Positions 46,020-57,889 are shown, counted from the stretch's first letter. The stretch is DNA of 64,000 nucleotides from Bactrocera neohumeralis (GCF_024586455.1 NC_065922.1:29570089-29634088), one strand, 5' to 3'. Notes: generated from the sequence alone by a model not told the origin. Numbers and translations: made by a program.

Positions 46020-46700
46020 TGCTATATATATTCTGGCCTAGGGCTGACATTTCCATTGGAAAGTTTGACATTTTTTAGCATAACATCACTCAGAACGTTT
46101 TGTCATTTAATCGTGAATTGTTTTATTTACAGGGGATTAAAAAATTTATCTCGGCCAAAAAATGGAATTAACTCGTGAACATTTTCATGCGATCATTTTT
46201 CACAACTTTCGACGTGGATTATCACGACAAGAGTGCATCGATGAACTAAAATCTTTGTATGGCTATGAAGCACCACGACGCTCGCTCAAAGACGAATTCC
46301 GTGAAGGTCGTCCAAAAACAGCCGTTGTGGATGGCCTTCACCAACAACTGATGACCGACACGTCAATGAAATAAAAGAATTTAAGCTTAATAATCGATGA
46401 AATCATATAAGCATCGTTGGAATATTGTGGAAGGATGAGTGAAAATCATTTCGAAAGATCATTTGGTCATAAGAAAAGTGAAAGCACTACTGGTTTCAAA
46501 ATCACTCATTTTTTCCAAAAACAGTTTCGCGTTATCGTCTGTGAAAAATTTCTTTCCGCCTACAAAGATGTCAAACGCATTGAAGGCTGCTGCGTAAATT
46601 GACTTTAACAATTGTTTCAAGTATTAGAAGAAACATTGACACAAGTGTATTGGGGACAAGAAAGATTATTTCGAAGGGGGCGGCCTAGTTTTTAGAGAAT
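46020..46700 (+). mobile_element. Mariner of a separate lineage, internally deleted
   Basis: 46162-46374 is open for 70 codons: 'MELTREHFHAIIFHNFRRGL' then 'SRQECIDELKSLYGYEAPRR' and 'SLKDEFREGRPKTAVV', the paired-HTH N-terminus of a mariner lineage that in insects begins 'MDLTRENFRAMIFYDF.RGL'. A short deletion between 'YEAPRR' and 'SLKDEF' removes part of the second HTH. After further deletions the C-terminal tail appears at about 46600-46680 ('NCFKYWKKH', 'HKCIGDKKDYFEGG' in another frame). The catalytic Asp motifs are gone. The possible 5' end begins near ACGAGGGCTGCTATATATAT (46013). Confidence 0.8.
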
Positions 46701-46791
46701 AAATGAAGAATTATTAAATTATTAGCAAAGTCCTACTATGTTTTACTCAAAGTAGTATATTGGTCTAAATTTCGAATGGCCTGACTGTGGT
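46701..46791. other. Short spacer
   Basis: AT-rich spacer between the mariner remnant and the TTAA-flanked element. Confidence 0.3.
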
Positions 46792-46970
46792 GCCCCTTAA
46801 GTGGAGGATTTTTTTGGGAGGAAAGAAATTTCATTGATTAAACCGATATTTCTAGAGTTTATATGCCCCTTAAGAGGAGCCTGCTTTAGTGGCTTCAAAA
46901 ATCGATTTTTTTGAGGATTTTTTTGGGAGGGAAAGAAATCATTGATTAAACCGATATTTCTAGAGTTTAT
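46792..46970. repeat. Partial duplication of the left end of the TTAA-flanked element
   Basis: GCCCCTTAAG and GGAGGATTTTTTTGGGAGG, followed by 40 bp ending TCTAGAGTTTATA, occur at 46792-46863. The same appears at 46865-46970, where the TIR of about 45 bp sits between the two boxes. The first copy thus lacks the inverted repeat. Confidence 0.8.
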
Positions 46971-47593
46971 AGTTATATGTTTAAACATTATTCACAAATT
47001 TTTTGGATACGAAATATTTGATATTCTGCCTTTGGAAAGCAATTGCCCGATGCATCTCGCATGGGCATTTGTCGGACGGCGGGCTGGATGCAGGTTGCAA
47101 TTTCTATCGGAAATAAAAATTCAAAGAGAATCATATTTTAAATAATTTGTCTTCTAGTTAAACTAAAAAATAAAATACAAAAAAAAGTGTAAAATTAAAA
47201 AAAAAATCAAAATTAAAATACAGTGGTTTTTGACCAAAAAAAATTTTACTTCATGTTGTTTAAAAATATGTTCAAACTTGACTTTTCTTAGTTTTTTTAG
47301 TTTAAATAAACTTTGCACCAATTCCATACGACGTTTAGTTTTTTTTTTCTATCATGCCCGCCAATTAAGAAAAATCGTAAAAATAAAAAACCTAAAAATC
47401 GCTCGTCAAAGTTTTCGCTTTCTGCCCAAGCGCTAATACATCTGCTAGACGCTCGGTCACTATTTCCTTCTAGCTTCGGCAGTATTTCAAAATCCCATCC
47501 ATAACTTTGGAGACATATTCTTAGGTAATTTTTCAAGAGATTTAAGCAAAAAAAAAAATCGATTTTTTGAAGCTTCTAAAGTAGGCTCCCCCC
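46874..47593. mobile_element. TTAA-flanked non-autonomous element (720 bp), possibly piggyBac-related
   Basis: Just inside TTAA (46870-46873) lies GAGGAGCCTGCTTTAGTGGC, continuing into TTCAAAAATCGATTTTTT. The reverse complement of the right end, inside TTAA (47594-47597), is GGGGGGAGCCTACTTTAGAA, continuing into GCTTCAAAAAATCGATTTTT. That gives imperfect terminal inverted repeats of about 45 bp with TTAA outside each, the target sequence used by piggyBac-type elements. The interior is A/T-rich, with one 68-codon frame of no recognisable content. The left 110 bp is partly duplicated upstream (46792-46863). Element type from the target site is inference. Confidence 0.65.
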
Positions 47594-47599
47594 TTAAAG

Positions 47600-49625
47600 A
47601 TGGCAAGGATAAGATACTACAGTAGAGGTCTAATAGGTTCAGGCCTCTTTAGTTATAACAGGGATCACAAAACCTTTAACCATAGAAAGAAAATGATATC
47701 CATTCCATTGTTACTGATGTATTTATTGTTTTTATATCTCCTATGTTTGTTTTTATTTTGTTACTAAATATTTTTGTTTTCACGAAAAATTGCAAGAGAA
47801 TTGTTACAAACGTTACCTTTACTTAAGCAACTGTTACTCACACAAGTTTGTATCATTCACTCTCTGCTGCACTTTGGAATTCTCGCACAATTCAATTTTC
47901 ACGCAAATACAATTATTTTGCTTTGCTGCTTACTTTCGTGCTCAGCAAACAATGAATGGCTGTGAAACGCTGTTACGGTTGCGCATCTTTCCATTACAAT
48001 GCACAGCAGTATGTGTGTGTGCGTCTGTGTGAGTGTGTGAAGTGAGTGCACTTAAAGTTACGTATACGCCATGACACTGCATTTGACGAGTGAGCAGGCG
48101 AGGCGTTAGCGAAGAAGAGCGCCATAAAAATCTCAAGATATTAATGTAAGTTTAGTAAATGTGCTTGCAGTTGTTGTTGTTGTGCCACTATGACTTTTGC
48201 AAAGTTTGCTGCATTCGAAGCCTTGTAACTCACTTGTTGGCAGCTTAAAGTGACATAAATCACGCAAAAGTGTCAAAAAATATTCGCTTCAGTCAAGTGT
48301 GACTGCGAAATGTGAGAGATAACAGCGAGAAACTGTGATGCTATCGAAGAAAAGTTTTGATGTCATGACAAACGTGTAGAATCTAGCGGGATTTACCTGT
48401 CAGCGCTCGACGCTGCCGATAATGAGCGAAAGTTTCACGCTGCTCATCGCTCTTTGGTTGAGTGGATCAGTTTCTTTTTTTGCCTCCGTTAAAAACGAAA
48501 TTTGTGTTGCAATACTACAAAGTCTAACAAATCGTTGTGCGAGTGTGTTTTTGCAGCTTTTTAGAGAAGTAGTTTGTATGATGCATAATGAGAGACTTCT
48601 AGTTACACAAATATAATTTTTAAAAAATTTCGAAGTCAACATTAGAAAAGTTTCGGTAGTATTAATTAAGTACGATAGCAATAGACCTACTTCTACAGAG
48701 CGCGGACTTTTTCAGGGCGGTGACTTTCCATAAATTAATATTAACATCTTGCGCACTGGCCGTCAACTCTTTCGGCATTTAGCTTGATGAGCTTGCTAGG
48801 TCAAGTACTAGTTGTAGAATGGAAAACAATACGGGCTTCATTGGCTTCCTGGTGTTCACTGTTTGTTGGTTGTATCTCAGATGAACTCGACCAGAGCTGG
48901 TCAGATACTAGCAATTATGCAAACTTAAGATATCCAAAGCTTACTTTCAGCAATGTGTTCTGCTTTACCCAGATCAAGGCCACAATACCGCTGATCTCAA
49001 ACTTTTAGCCATCCCATAGGCTGAATAAAGTACCTACACAGATTTGTAATAAGTTCAACGCGCTATCTAAATAAAATATCTAACTAGAGGAATTATTATC
49101 TCTTTGCGCAAAGGAATATATAATACATACATACAATGCGATCAATCATCTAAACTAACCAAATAAAAGTTTGCCAAGATATTTCTCAAACCAAGCGCAA
49201 ACTCTGCTTCAAAATCCGTTTTATATTTTGGTCCATAAATATCGGATATAGGGTTCTTTGTATCTTCTGTTGGCTCTAAACTGAATATAGCGGTAACTTT
49301 GGACAATATTTTGACGATGAATTAAAATTGATGAAACCGGTGAAGGTCTATATTGGGATCCATACAGGCACCTAACTTTTACAGTCTGTCAATTTTGTAT
49401 TATAGACTTTTACGCAAACGAAAATGTCCAATAAAGATATTGACACTACTTTGGTTTGCCCAATTCCGTACCTTTTTAGTTTGTATGGCAGCTATACATT
49501 GTTATAAAAAGCACCCGAAAATTGTAATTAAATTCCCCGGGTTAATGACATTTTAAAAAATATACTTTGTTAAATTCGTTGAACTGTTCTTATTTACTAT
49601 GCCAGATATGAGCGGGAACTGTCTA
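47600..49625. other. No gene recognised; includes a short DINE-like piece
   Basis: AT-rich to 47960, then balanced DNA with a TG tract (48011-48040) and TTGTTGTTGTTGT (48171-48183). A TTTAGTTTGTATGGCAGCTA box (49478-49497) is a short piece of the type-2 DINE-like repeat. Short frames do not suggest genes. Confidence 0.4.
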
Positions 49626-49628
49626 CCA

Positions 49629-50245
49629 GTCAGTAAGGTAAACTTTTTTCAAAATTTTTTTTTTGTTTTGCATTTTCTGTTCCCTTATACGCTTAGAATT
49701 AATGTCGAAACCCACTTTACCATTGGAGCTCGGAGTGCACACCTGGCATTTTAAACGCGTTTCTCTCAAAACACACTTTTTTAAACTGGCGGACATGATT
49801 CCGGTCGAACTACTTAACCGATTTGCTTAATTTTTTTTTAAATGTTCACAAAACGTCTGGCTATCGTCCCTATTTCATAACTCATATTTTTTTATAATTT
49901 ATTGACAATGTTATGACAAAACTTTTGTAAAAAAAAAGTTAATTACATTTTTATTTATCAACATTTTTTCATGATTCTAGTAGGGACGTTAACCATTCAC
50001 GTATTTTTAAGAATAAATTGGGTTTTTGTGTTTCAGACAATCCAAATGTGAGAAATCGTGTACGCCAGTGAAAAAACGCATCTCATTCGCCCAACTATTT
50101 TTCCGACAGATGTCATCAAAAAATTCCGAAAAAAATTGTTCATACACTCCATTATACACCTCATGATATGCGAAAAAAGTTCTATTGTAGAATAAAAATT
50201 TCTATGAAAAAAATGTCAAAAAACAGGCCAGATTACCCTACTGAC
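49629..50245. mobile_element. Probable TIR element (about 0.6 kb), A/T-rich
   Basis: The left box GTCAGTAAGGTAAAC (49629-49643) and the reverse complement of the right box, GTCAGTAGGGTAAT (50232-50245), are similar over 14-15 bp, followed on both sides by T-rich runs. The outer boundaries and target duplication are unclear. The inside has A/T runs and no coding potential. The right end lies only about 12 bp from the start of the next mariner copy. Confidence 0.45.
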
Positions 50246-50257
50246 CCCTTAAGTCGC

Positions 50258-51065
50258 TACACCTCAGTAGTACGTTGCGTTTTTTACAATGGATATAAGT
50301 ATCGAAGAAAGAATTTGTCTCACATTTTGTACTTTTAACCAAAACTCGTGCGCGGTATTATTGCGAATGTTAGAAAGGGCTTACGGCGATTCAGTTTTGT
50401 TAAAAAACAAGCCGACGAGTGGAACAAAGCCTTCAAATACAGTCGAGAGATCGTTGAAGACTTAGCTCGTACTGGACGACCTTTGATCTCTTCAATTGAT
50501 GAAAATATTAAAAAAAAAAGTGAAATATATGGTGCTTGCAAATCAACAGGCAAATGTTAATGGCAAGAGAGCCCGACATCTCTCGCGAGTCCATTCGAAT
50601 GATTTTTGGTAGATTCTTGCTCGACTCGTACCGATTAAGCTGACTTTTTTTTAAAGAGTACCGTAAACCAGTCTCTTTGTCCATACATATGAAGAGCATT
50701 ATAACTGCGGTTGAGACATTGTTGTAAAAGTTTGACATGCAAACAAGTCAACAATGATCAGAATGGAGGGAAAAAACGAGCCGAAAAAAACCAAAAAATA
50801 TCGGTGATGCTCATTGTGTTTTCAGATATTCATGTTTTGGTGCATCATGAATTTGTTATTAAGGGACAGATGGTCAATAAGGAGTTTTATTTGACCGTAT
50901 TGCGGCGTTTGCGTGAAAAAAATAATCGAAAACGGCCGGAATTGTGGAAGAACAGTTCATAGATTTTACACGGTGATAATGCACCATCGCATAGAATCAC
51001 GATTCTGATCCAATTTAAAGCCAAAAACGTAATGAATACCCTCGATCAACGTCTTCGTGCGATTT
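50258..51065 (+). mobile_element. Mariner copy A4
   Basis: Starts with TACACCTCAGTAGTACGTTG (50258), the same end as A1 and A2. Reads 'VLLRMLERAYGDSVLLKN' (50350-50410), 'MVLANQQANVNGKRARHLSR' (50530-50590), 'LVPIKLTFF' (50628-50655), 'VHHEFVIKGQMVNKEFYLTV' then 'LRRLREKNNRKRPELWKNSS' (50841-50960), 'ILHGDNAPSHRI' (50963-51000) and 'NTLDQ' near 51040. 'HGDNAPSH' keeps the second catalytic Asp. The C-terminal third ('YSPDLAP...' onward) is truncated; a few residues ('LRAIFLFF', for 'PCDFFLF') remain at 51055-51080. Frameshifts inactivate the gene. Confidence 0.88.
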
Positions 51066-52605
51066 TTTTGTTTTTTTCTCTAAAAATAATATATCCTACT
51101 ATTCCATCCGTAATATGTTGAATATCTGAATTCTGATTGAACAGCTGATATTTGTTTTAGCAATTTAGTGCTACCCTACTTGACTTGACACTAAAGTAAG
51201 CTGTGTGATGATTAATAATATTAATATTAATATGAATTAATAATATTTTTTATAATTATATCTCAAACTCTAAACAGCTAACGATTTTTAAAAAACTCGA
51301 AATCATCTAAGGGAATTCAACAATAAAATTAATTAGCCCCGGTGGCGGCTTTTAAATAAAAAGAAAAATTGAAGATGGATGGACAAACAAGTCTTTGTTC
51401 GTGGTTTAAAAATGTTAAAAAGTGGATCTAAACTGAAGCAATGTTAAAATAAAAGTTTCGTATCCCGGATTAGATTTGAATTCAAGTGTTTTACGTTTAA
51501 TAAGAACAATTTTACTGAAACCCCATTGTACACGAGACTTGCTTATTATTTGATACTTTAAAAATTATGCTTAAAAAATCAACAACAATAAGTACTGTCT
51601 TGCAACATCTGTTACAACAAACTCCTCCTTGCCTACTAAACAGTTCTCAACATTTCTTTCCTCTCTCTCCATCTCACTCTCACTCACTTCATTATCTAAC
51701 GCCGCTGTCGAGGTGTTTAATTAATGCTTGTATTCGCCTCGGGTTGTTCGGTTGTTGGCTGCCGCAATATTATGCAGTGTTTATTATTTCATTTACAGCT
51801 AACCGCTTTGCAGTGTAAATGCCAACTCCGACATAATGCAAATACGATGGCAACCAAACCGAACAAAAAGCCAGCGTTTTAATACAACTAATTTATAATT
51901 GTGCACTGTTGTTGTTTTCCCACACTTCCAGCGATGTTAGCTCGCTTCTGTGCCACCGCTTTCCCTCTTTTGCGCTTCTCCTTTTCTTCTTCCCCCATCT
52001 TTGGCTATTACTTTTGTCGCGCTTATTTTAAATCGCATGTTGTTGCTGCGCTTTTCCGCGCCTTTTCAGAAGCGTATGTTGCCGCTCGTTACTGTCCTTG
52101 CAACTAAGCTATTCGCAGAGAAAGCAGTTGCCTAGGAAATTTCATTAAATTGTAATTAGCCCGCATATATTTATTGTTGGCGGTTGTGCACGAAAGCACA
52201 GAAAAATTAATACAAAGCACCGGAGAGTATACCATATGCAGCGAGCCATATGAATTTAAGTTAAAGAGCAAATATGTTGGTTCGCTTGGTGGTACAGTGT
52301 GCACTAAAGTGCGTGTAATTAAATCTTATGTAATAGAAAAATTATTTAATATGCGACAGAAAAGCGCTAAAGTGTTTTTAAAAACACTTTGCTTTAACTT
52401 TTCTTTTAAGACTACCATACTACTGTAGATACTCAAGGGCGATCACACATCCAAGGAACAAGTGCATAGAGACCTCTCTGACATGACCTCGCAATGGATT
52501 GAGGCCAAATATATAATCAACGTTTTTATATAGTATATTATATATAGTATGTATATTATACATAACTATATTCAAATTTAGAGTTATTATAATCTTATAT
52601 AAACT
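51066..52605. other. No gene recognised
   Basis: TA/ATAATA repeats (51210-51250), CT-rich DNA (51650-51700) and a balanced segment (51900-52140) with TTGCTGCGC boxes. Two overlapping frames at 51901-52135 show no domain. Self-complementary TATATAGTATATTATATATA near 52530-52560. Confidence 0.4.
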
Positions 52606-52609
52606 GATC

Positions 52610-53690
52610 TTATATGTACAATCAGACTCCATCTTTCTTTCAGAAAAATAATAACCTCACTTTTTGTAAGAGTGTTGATAGTTGGGTCAGAGATAAATCA
52701 AAAAAAGCGGAAGTATTTTTGGATTATTTAGCCAAAATATTTTCCCTATATGAAACACACATAAATTATCCTACTGTTTCCAGTCAAGAAAGCGAAGAAA
52801 TCTCAAGTTGTACAAGCAGTGAACTAAGTAACCTGAAATACAAAAAATTGTCCGGATACGACCCGATTACTGCCCAGGATCTAAAACAGCTTTTTCAATA
52901 AGTATAGTAAAAATTATCAAAATTATTAACGCGTCTTGTCATCTTGCTTGCTGAAGTTATCATGATTCATAAGCCAGGAAAACCAGTATAAAATGTATCT
53001 TCTTACAGGCCCATATGACTTCCCCTGATAATACCGAATCTTTTTTAGAAAATTTTCAAAAAACGTCTCAAAAAAATCATAGAACGAAAAACCATAATTC
53101 CAGCACATCAGTTTGGGTTTCTTGCTAACCGTTGTACGATTCGTCAAAGCCTATTATTAGGGGAATAAAAGCAGAAGTTCCATAAGGTAGTGTCTTGAGC
53201 TCTCTTCTTTATATGACCTGCCAGTAGACTGTAATTATTCAACAGCCACATTTGCAGATGATACCGCGTTGCTTGCTGTTGGTAGTAGCAAACACGAGTC
53301 AACTTCTATACTCCAAAAAGCTGTAGATAAAGGCCTACAATAGGCAAAGAACGGTCAGATAAAACTGAATGAAGCTAAGCCTGCACACATTGTTTTCACT
53401 TACAACAAGATACAGCACTCACCAATTTTCATAGACGATGACGAATGCCGTACTTTAACTCCGTTAAATACTTAGGAATGATGCTAGACTCTAAGCTAGA
53501 CATGCAACTCAAAAATATTAATTGGTTAATTGGCAACAAATCAGTGTTATTCATCGAAAAGAAGTTACTTATCTATTATCAAACAATTTCAACTCAGGAA
53601 TACAGAAATTGGAAATTTCTAAAGTTTCTCATTTCTGCTTTTAAGCTCTTAAAAAAAACAAATCTTCCTAAAAATAGTACTTTTTAATTC
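52610..53690 (+). mobile_element. Jockey-like non-LTR retrotransposon RT remnant
   Basis: Reads in order 'NNNLTFCKSVDSWVRDKSKK' and 'AEVFLDYLAKIFSLYE' (52645-52760), 'SSCTSSELSNLKYKKLSGYD' then 'PITAQDLKQLFQ' (52803-52900, the 'KKAPGYD' region), 'EVIMIHKPGKPV' and 'NVSSYRPI' (52955-53012), 'RLKKIIERKTIIPAHQFGFL' (53066-53130), 'TFADDTALLAVGSS' (53249-53290, the catalytic 'FADD'), 'FNSVKYLGMMLDSKLDMQ' (53448-53500) and 'SVLFIEKKLLIYY' (53541-53580). The complete series of RT boxes from N-terminal to thumb survives in pieces. Stops and frameshifts inactivate it, and homology ends near 53590. Confidence 0.9.
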
Positions 53691-54115
53691 CTTCTATTTC
53701 CTTTCCAAACTATCATGAACAATTCAAAAGTTTCAAAGTTAAGTAAATAAAATAAGTTATCTAAAATATTATAATTAAAAGTTAATTTACTCAACTAGAA
53801 GTCAAAGCCGAAAGGAAAACTTGGCTCTCGCCTATGAAAAACCGTAATCAAAACAAAAAGCTGAAATATTTGGATTTCACTAAGATCAAAACCGATGAGA
53901 TGTTATTGTGCGCTGGCCGAACTAGTAAAAACTATACTTAAGAATCTAAAACTCATAATTTGAGTATAAAATGATACTGTAACACTAAAATTATAATTCG
54001 ATCGACGAGGAAGAATCGGATATTACCACAAGATCAGAATATATGCAGATCTTTAATAAAATTCATTGCAAACAAAATTTATAAAAAAAACGAGTCGATT
54101 TTTCGAAAATATATA
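53691..54115. other. No gene recognised
   Basis: AT-rich DNA with no recognisable element. Confidence 0.35.
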
Positions 54116-54119
54116 TGAA

Positions 54120-54430
54120 AAAATACGGAGTGACAAAAAAAACACATTTCTCTCTTACTTCTCTGCTATGCTTCTGAGGTCACAACGGTGGCCACCACTG
54201 CTTCTTTCACTTTTTCGATTTTGTCATCATTAAGATTATCATCATCACCATATAGCAGGACAGACGACTTGCATGAGGCAAGTTTTCGATGTAAGCATGA
54301 GCTTTACTGAATACTTTGTGCCACTCAAATATTGAGGTTCGTGATAAAGTTGATTCCGCAAAACACTTCTGCAATATTTTGTACGTATACTTTGCTTGGA
54401 TTCTATTGGAAGTGGAAAATTTCAAGCAAA
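54120..54430 (-). mobile_element. Mariner N-terminal (HTH) fragment
   Basis: The reverse frame 54425-54207 reads 'YKILQKCFAESTLSRTSIFE' then 'WHKVFSKAHAYIENLPHASR', the end of the first HTH and linker of a mariner transposase ('..ML..AYGD..LSRT.VFEWHKRF..GR..IEDDPR.GRPS'). No catalytic domain follows. Related to the A family or a neighbour; too short to be sure. Confidence 0.6.
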
Positions 54431-54865
54431 CTAGTAGCTAAATTTTTTTTCTTATGATAAAAATCGCTGCAAACACATTGTTCGCGTAGTAAAAAAGCCT
54501 GCTTCTAAACACACAATAATTGATAATGTGAAATTAATGGAGAAAAAAATATTTATTCGGTTTTCGCGTGAAGTTTAACCGAACCATTCCAGCTCAAATT
54601 TGATAAGATGGTAATTTGCTGTTGGAAATTAAAATTATAACATATTTAATTAAATATAAAAACGAAGAGGAAGCCTAATAATAGGCACACATATTATACT
54701 TCCGTATAAGAAGTAGCTGTAGAGCAATCTTACACAATTTTACAACAAGAACCTGACAGCTTACAGGCATGTTTTTCCCATATTCCATTCATACCTTGTT
54801 GGCCTGTTTGTTGTGCAAGTCAGGCAAGGCTCTACCGAACTGTATAAAAGGCATAAAGAATTAAC
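54431..54865. other. No gene recognised
   Basis: AT-rich spacer leading into RTE-like debris. Confidence 0.3.
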
Positions 54866-54867
54866 AC

Positions 54868-55085
54868 ATTCTTAAGCTTAATAATGGCTAACACATTCGG
54901 GCCAAGTCAGAGTCGAAGACTTCTTCTTTTTCTTTACTGGCGCAGACACCGCTTACGCGATTATAGCCGAGTTAACAACAGCGCGCCAGTCGTTTCTTTT
55001 CACTACGTGGCGCCAATTCACTTTCACTTTCAGAGTTGGAGTGTTTTCGTCCATTCGGACAACATGCCCTAACGTAGCCGTTGCA
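54868..55085 (-). mobile_element. RTE-like retroelement 3'-end fragment
   Basis: The reverse complement of 54925-55015 (GGCGCCACGTAGTG, CGACTGGCGCGCTGTTGTTA, ACTCGGCTATAATCGCGTAA, GCGGTGTCTGCGCCAGTAAA) matches the 3' end of the fragment at 26386-26480. This is sequence around and after the RTE stop region. It codes for nothing intact. Confidence 0.7.
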
Positions 55086-55485
55086 GGTTTAATTCAAAAT
55101 GAAGATATATCAATACGACGAACAAGTGATTTTCAGAACACAGCTAATTTTCCATTCGAGTGCGATATGACCGATGCATATGACCAACATCTTATCGCAA
55201 ATAACCAGTAATTTTTGCTCCTTTGCTTTTCTGATCAATTCGAAACCACCCTTAATAAATAGACTTCAAAGTATTGTAAACTCCATCAAAGAAATCGGAA
55301 ACATTCCCCAAACTCCAAACACTATTTAAAAACTCTTTCGTTCTATTCAATGTTGTATGAGACATACAATGTATATTCTATCCTGTCATCTTGCGTATCA
55401 TAAACGCCTTTTGAACGAAAATGTATTACAAGGCAAACATTAAGAAAGCCAGCGGAAAAGCGGTCAATTATGAAGTTAACACATT
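55086..55485. other. No gene recognised
   Basis: AT-rich DNA between two duplicated RTE-like 3' ends. Confidence 0.3.
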
Positions 55486-55690
55486 CTGACTTAGCTTAAT
55501 AATGGCTAACAGTTTGGGGCAAGTCTAGAGGACTTATTCTTTTTCTTTATGCGAAACAGCTATCTCTTTATTTCGGTTAAGTGCACTTAAAGTTGCCAGC
55601 ACTTTCCGCACGGTGTCTCACGAAACCGGAGGAGTGTTTTCAGGCATTATGCCACCTAAAATAATGGCTCTTGAGTTAAAGAGATAGTAC
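55486..55690. repeat. RTE-associated direct repeats
   Basis: CTTAATAATGGCTAACA and the following 40 bp at about 55495-55553 repeat 54877-54946. Separately, 55581-55684 (GTGCACTTAAAGTTGCCAGC to GCTCTTGAGTTAAAGAG) repeats at 55892-55994 with about 93% identity by eye. Confidence 0.75.
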
Positions 55691-55694
55691 GAAA

Positions 55695-55870
55695 AAATAC
55701 AAGCAGGCCCCTTTTAATTCATTAACTATGTCAATGTCGTCGTATAATTCATACAGCTCATCGTTCCATATAGATCGCGCGCAAGAGGGTAAAAGACATC
55801 TGTCGAAAAGTTATCGTCATCGTCCAAGCCTTCTGCGCCACATGGCAAAGGAGCACATGTTGATTAAAAA
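55695..55870 (-). mobile_element. RTE-like RT fragment
   Basis: The reverse strand gives 'ELYELYDDIDIV', preceded by 'FRQMSFTLLRAIYMERDE'-like text. 'NDELYELYDD.DIV' is the same block as at 26200-26240. It lies between the two 104-bp direct repeats. Confidence 0.75.
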
Positions 55871-55889
55871 TTTGAAGAGGACTTTACTA

Positions 55890-56000
55890 TAGTGCACTTA
55901 CAGTTGCCAGCGCTTTCCGCACGGTGTCTCACGAAACCGGAGGAGTGATTTCAGGCATTTTGCCGCCTGAAATAATGGCTCTTGAGTTAAAGAGAAGCAG
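55890..56000. repeat. Second copy of the 104-bp direct repeat
   Basis: Matches 55581-55684; see that entry. The 77-codon frame that covers it (55924-56157) is not credible as a gene. Confidence 0.75.
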
Positions 56001-57885
56001 ACCTATCCAGTGTCTTTTCTACTGGTTAGTTTCTCAACATTTTCACAATAACCTGTTCGTGTACCTTGCCAAGTACAAGAAAAAGTTTCATTTGAACCCT
56101 GCCGAACATAGCGTATTAATGCGGAGCCAGCAAATGTTAATGAGCGTAGAATTTTAATTGACTGACCTCAAGTATTCCCACAGACCGTTCTATAACTGAA
56201 AACTGAAACGTCAAAAACTTAGAAGGTTTTATGAAATAACCTAGTCAAAAGCAAAATATGAATTATAACCTCATCTCTCTGTCTCTAGGAGATCACAAAA
56301 TGCAAGAATAAGCTAAACAGTAATTCTGAAATCTCTAACTCTCACTCATCTCTCTCCCTGTCTCTACAGAGATAACAGAAGGTCTCAGAGAAGAAGTGAT
56401 GTATTTTCTACGCCCTCTTTCTGTCTCTCCTTACACTCACAAGTATTTCTCTAAATTTTCCCATAACTAAATTGATACTTTAGTTCCATGAACATCCAAA
56501 TTAGTCATATGACTACGAACACAACTACAAATAAAATCATAACCCAAAAGCATTTGGGTAAATTCGAGCGAGAAAGTGAAATTAATTGCGCACATGTTCC
56601 TGGGAAAACACAACACTGCCTTCGTTGCTGCCACATTTACTCATTAATATGATTGCACAAAAAATTAATCAATAATTTTGCAAGTCGACGCACAACATGC
56701 GCAACTATAATGAGTGCAACAACAGCAACAACACAAAAACGGCAACAACAACAAGAAATGACGGCAATGTCAAACGGACTCAATGGGCTTGGTTTGTTTG
56801 CGTTATGTAACCGTTGCAGAAATTAAGTGGCAAAAGTGTTTTTGGCATGCCACACCATGACAGCGACGCACCTGCGCACCATTGCAGCCACATACAAAGG
56901 CAAGCACACATACTTGCACTGGCCAAGTGCATAGCTGGCCACTGCCGGAATGCGCTCACACGCACACTTATGCACTTATGCAAATATATGTTTGTGTGTG
57001 TGTATGCAGTTAAGTATGTGTGTGTATAAATATTTTCACTCAACTGTTTTTACAATACCGAAGTGTATATGTATGTGTTGGTGTGTGTGTATGTCCGCTG
57101 CGCATATGCCTGCCTGTCGGCCTCGATTGTGTTGTTGTCAACAATTCCCGGTATTAATTATGTGGACATGCCAAGTGCGTCAACGTCATAGCCGTCGCTG
57201 CAGTCGTTGTTGCAACATGGCTGTCGTACAGCTTGCAACTGCCTGTTGGTGCTGTTGTTGCAGCCACACTTGCCGCACAGCTGCGTTCGCTTGTTGGTGG
57301 CTGCCGCTGCTGCTGTTCACATTATTGTCGACATTCTTGTACTTGGCGATTGCTTTTGTTGTTGGTGTGTTTGTTCATGGCGCTACCAAAAGCACAAGCT
57401 CCGTCTCGCCCGTCGCTGCCGGCATTGGTGTCTCTGTGGCCATTGCAATTTTCATAAATGGTGTCGTGGTTGCTCCCCTTCGCCACTGCCTTTTGTGGCT
57501 GCCTTCCGTTATGGTAAATTTATTTTTTTTACTTTTCTTTTTTTTCCTTTACTTTTTTTTTGATAATGTATGAACACACCTTGCTTCTGTTGTTTGTTCT
57601 TGCACTGGCAATTGTTGTTGCTGTTGTCGTGTTAACGCTCAACGCCATACGAATTGAACTGACATTTTTCTTACGCTCGCCATTCGCTGCCAACTTCTGT
57701 TGATTTACTCACAAACGAGTTGGTTGCTACGTCAGTGGCGGCGACGCGTTCGAGTGGCCGCTAGTTGTTGGCCAATTTGCTGGTGCCTTTATTATATGGC
57801 CAATTTACTTATTAACGGGGGTAGTTCGGTAAATGTAGGGTGCTTTGGAATTTGAACACTTTTTTGGTTGAAAAAAAGTTTACTT
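56001..57885. other. No gene recognised; low-complexity triplet-rich DNA
   Basis: CTCT-rich DNA (56270-56440), CAACAACA runs (56718-56756), CA/TG tracts (56995-57030, 57065-57095) and TTG/GCTGTTG triplets (57125-57380, 57610-57640). The 207-codon frame at 56950-57573 follows this bias (Cys-, Leu- and Val-rich), ends in a poly-T run and competes with two other frames, so I do not call it. Possibly regulatory or intronic DNA. Confidence 0.4.
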
Positions 57886-57889
57886 ATTG

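Noticed and set aside
56950..57573. Longest open frame (207 codons, + strand)
   Set aside because: Its residues follow TTG/TGT/GCT triplet and CA/TG bias, it ends in a poly-T run, two other frames overlap it, and it shows no known domain or clear start context.
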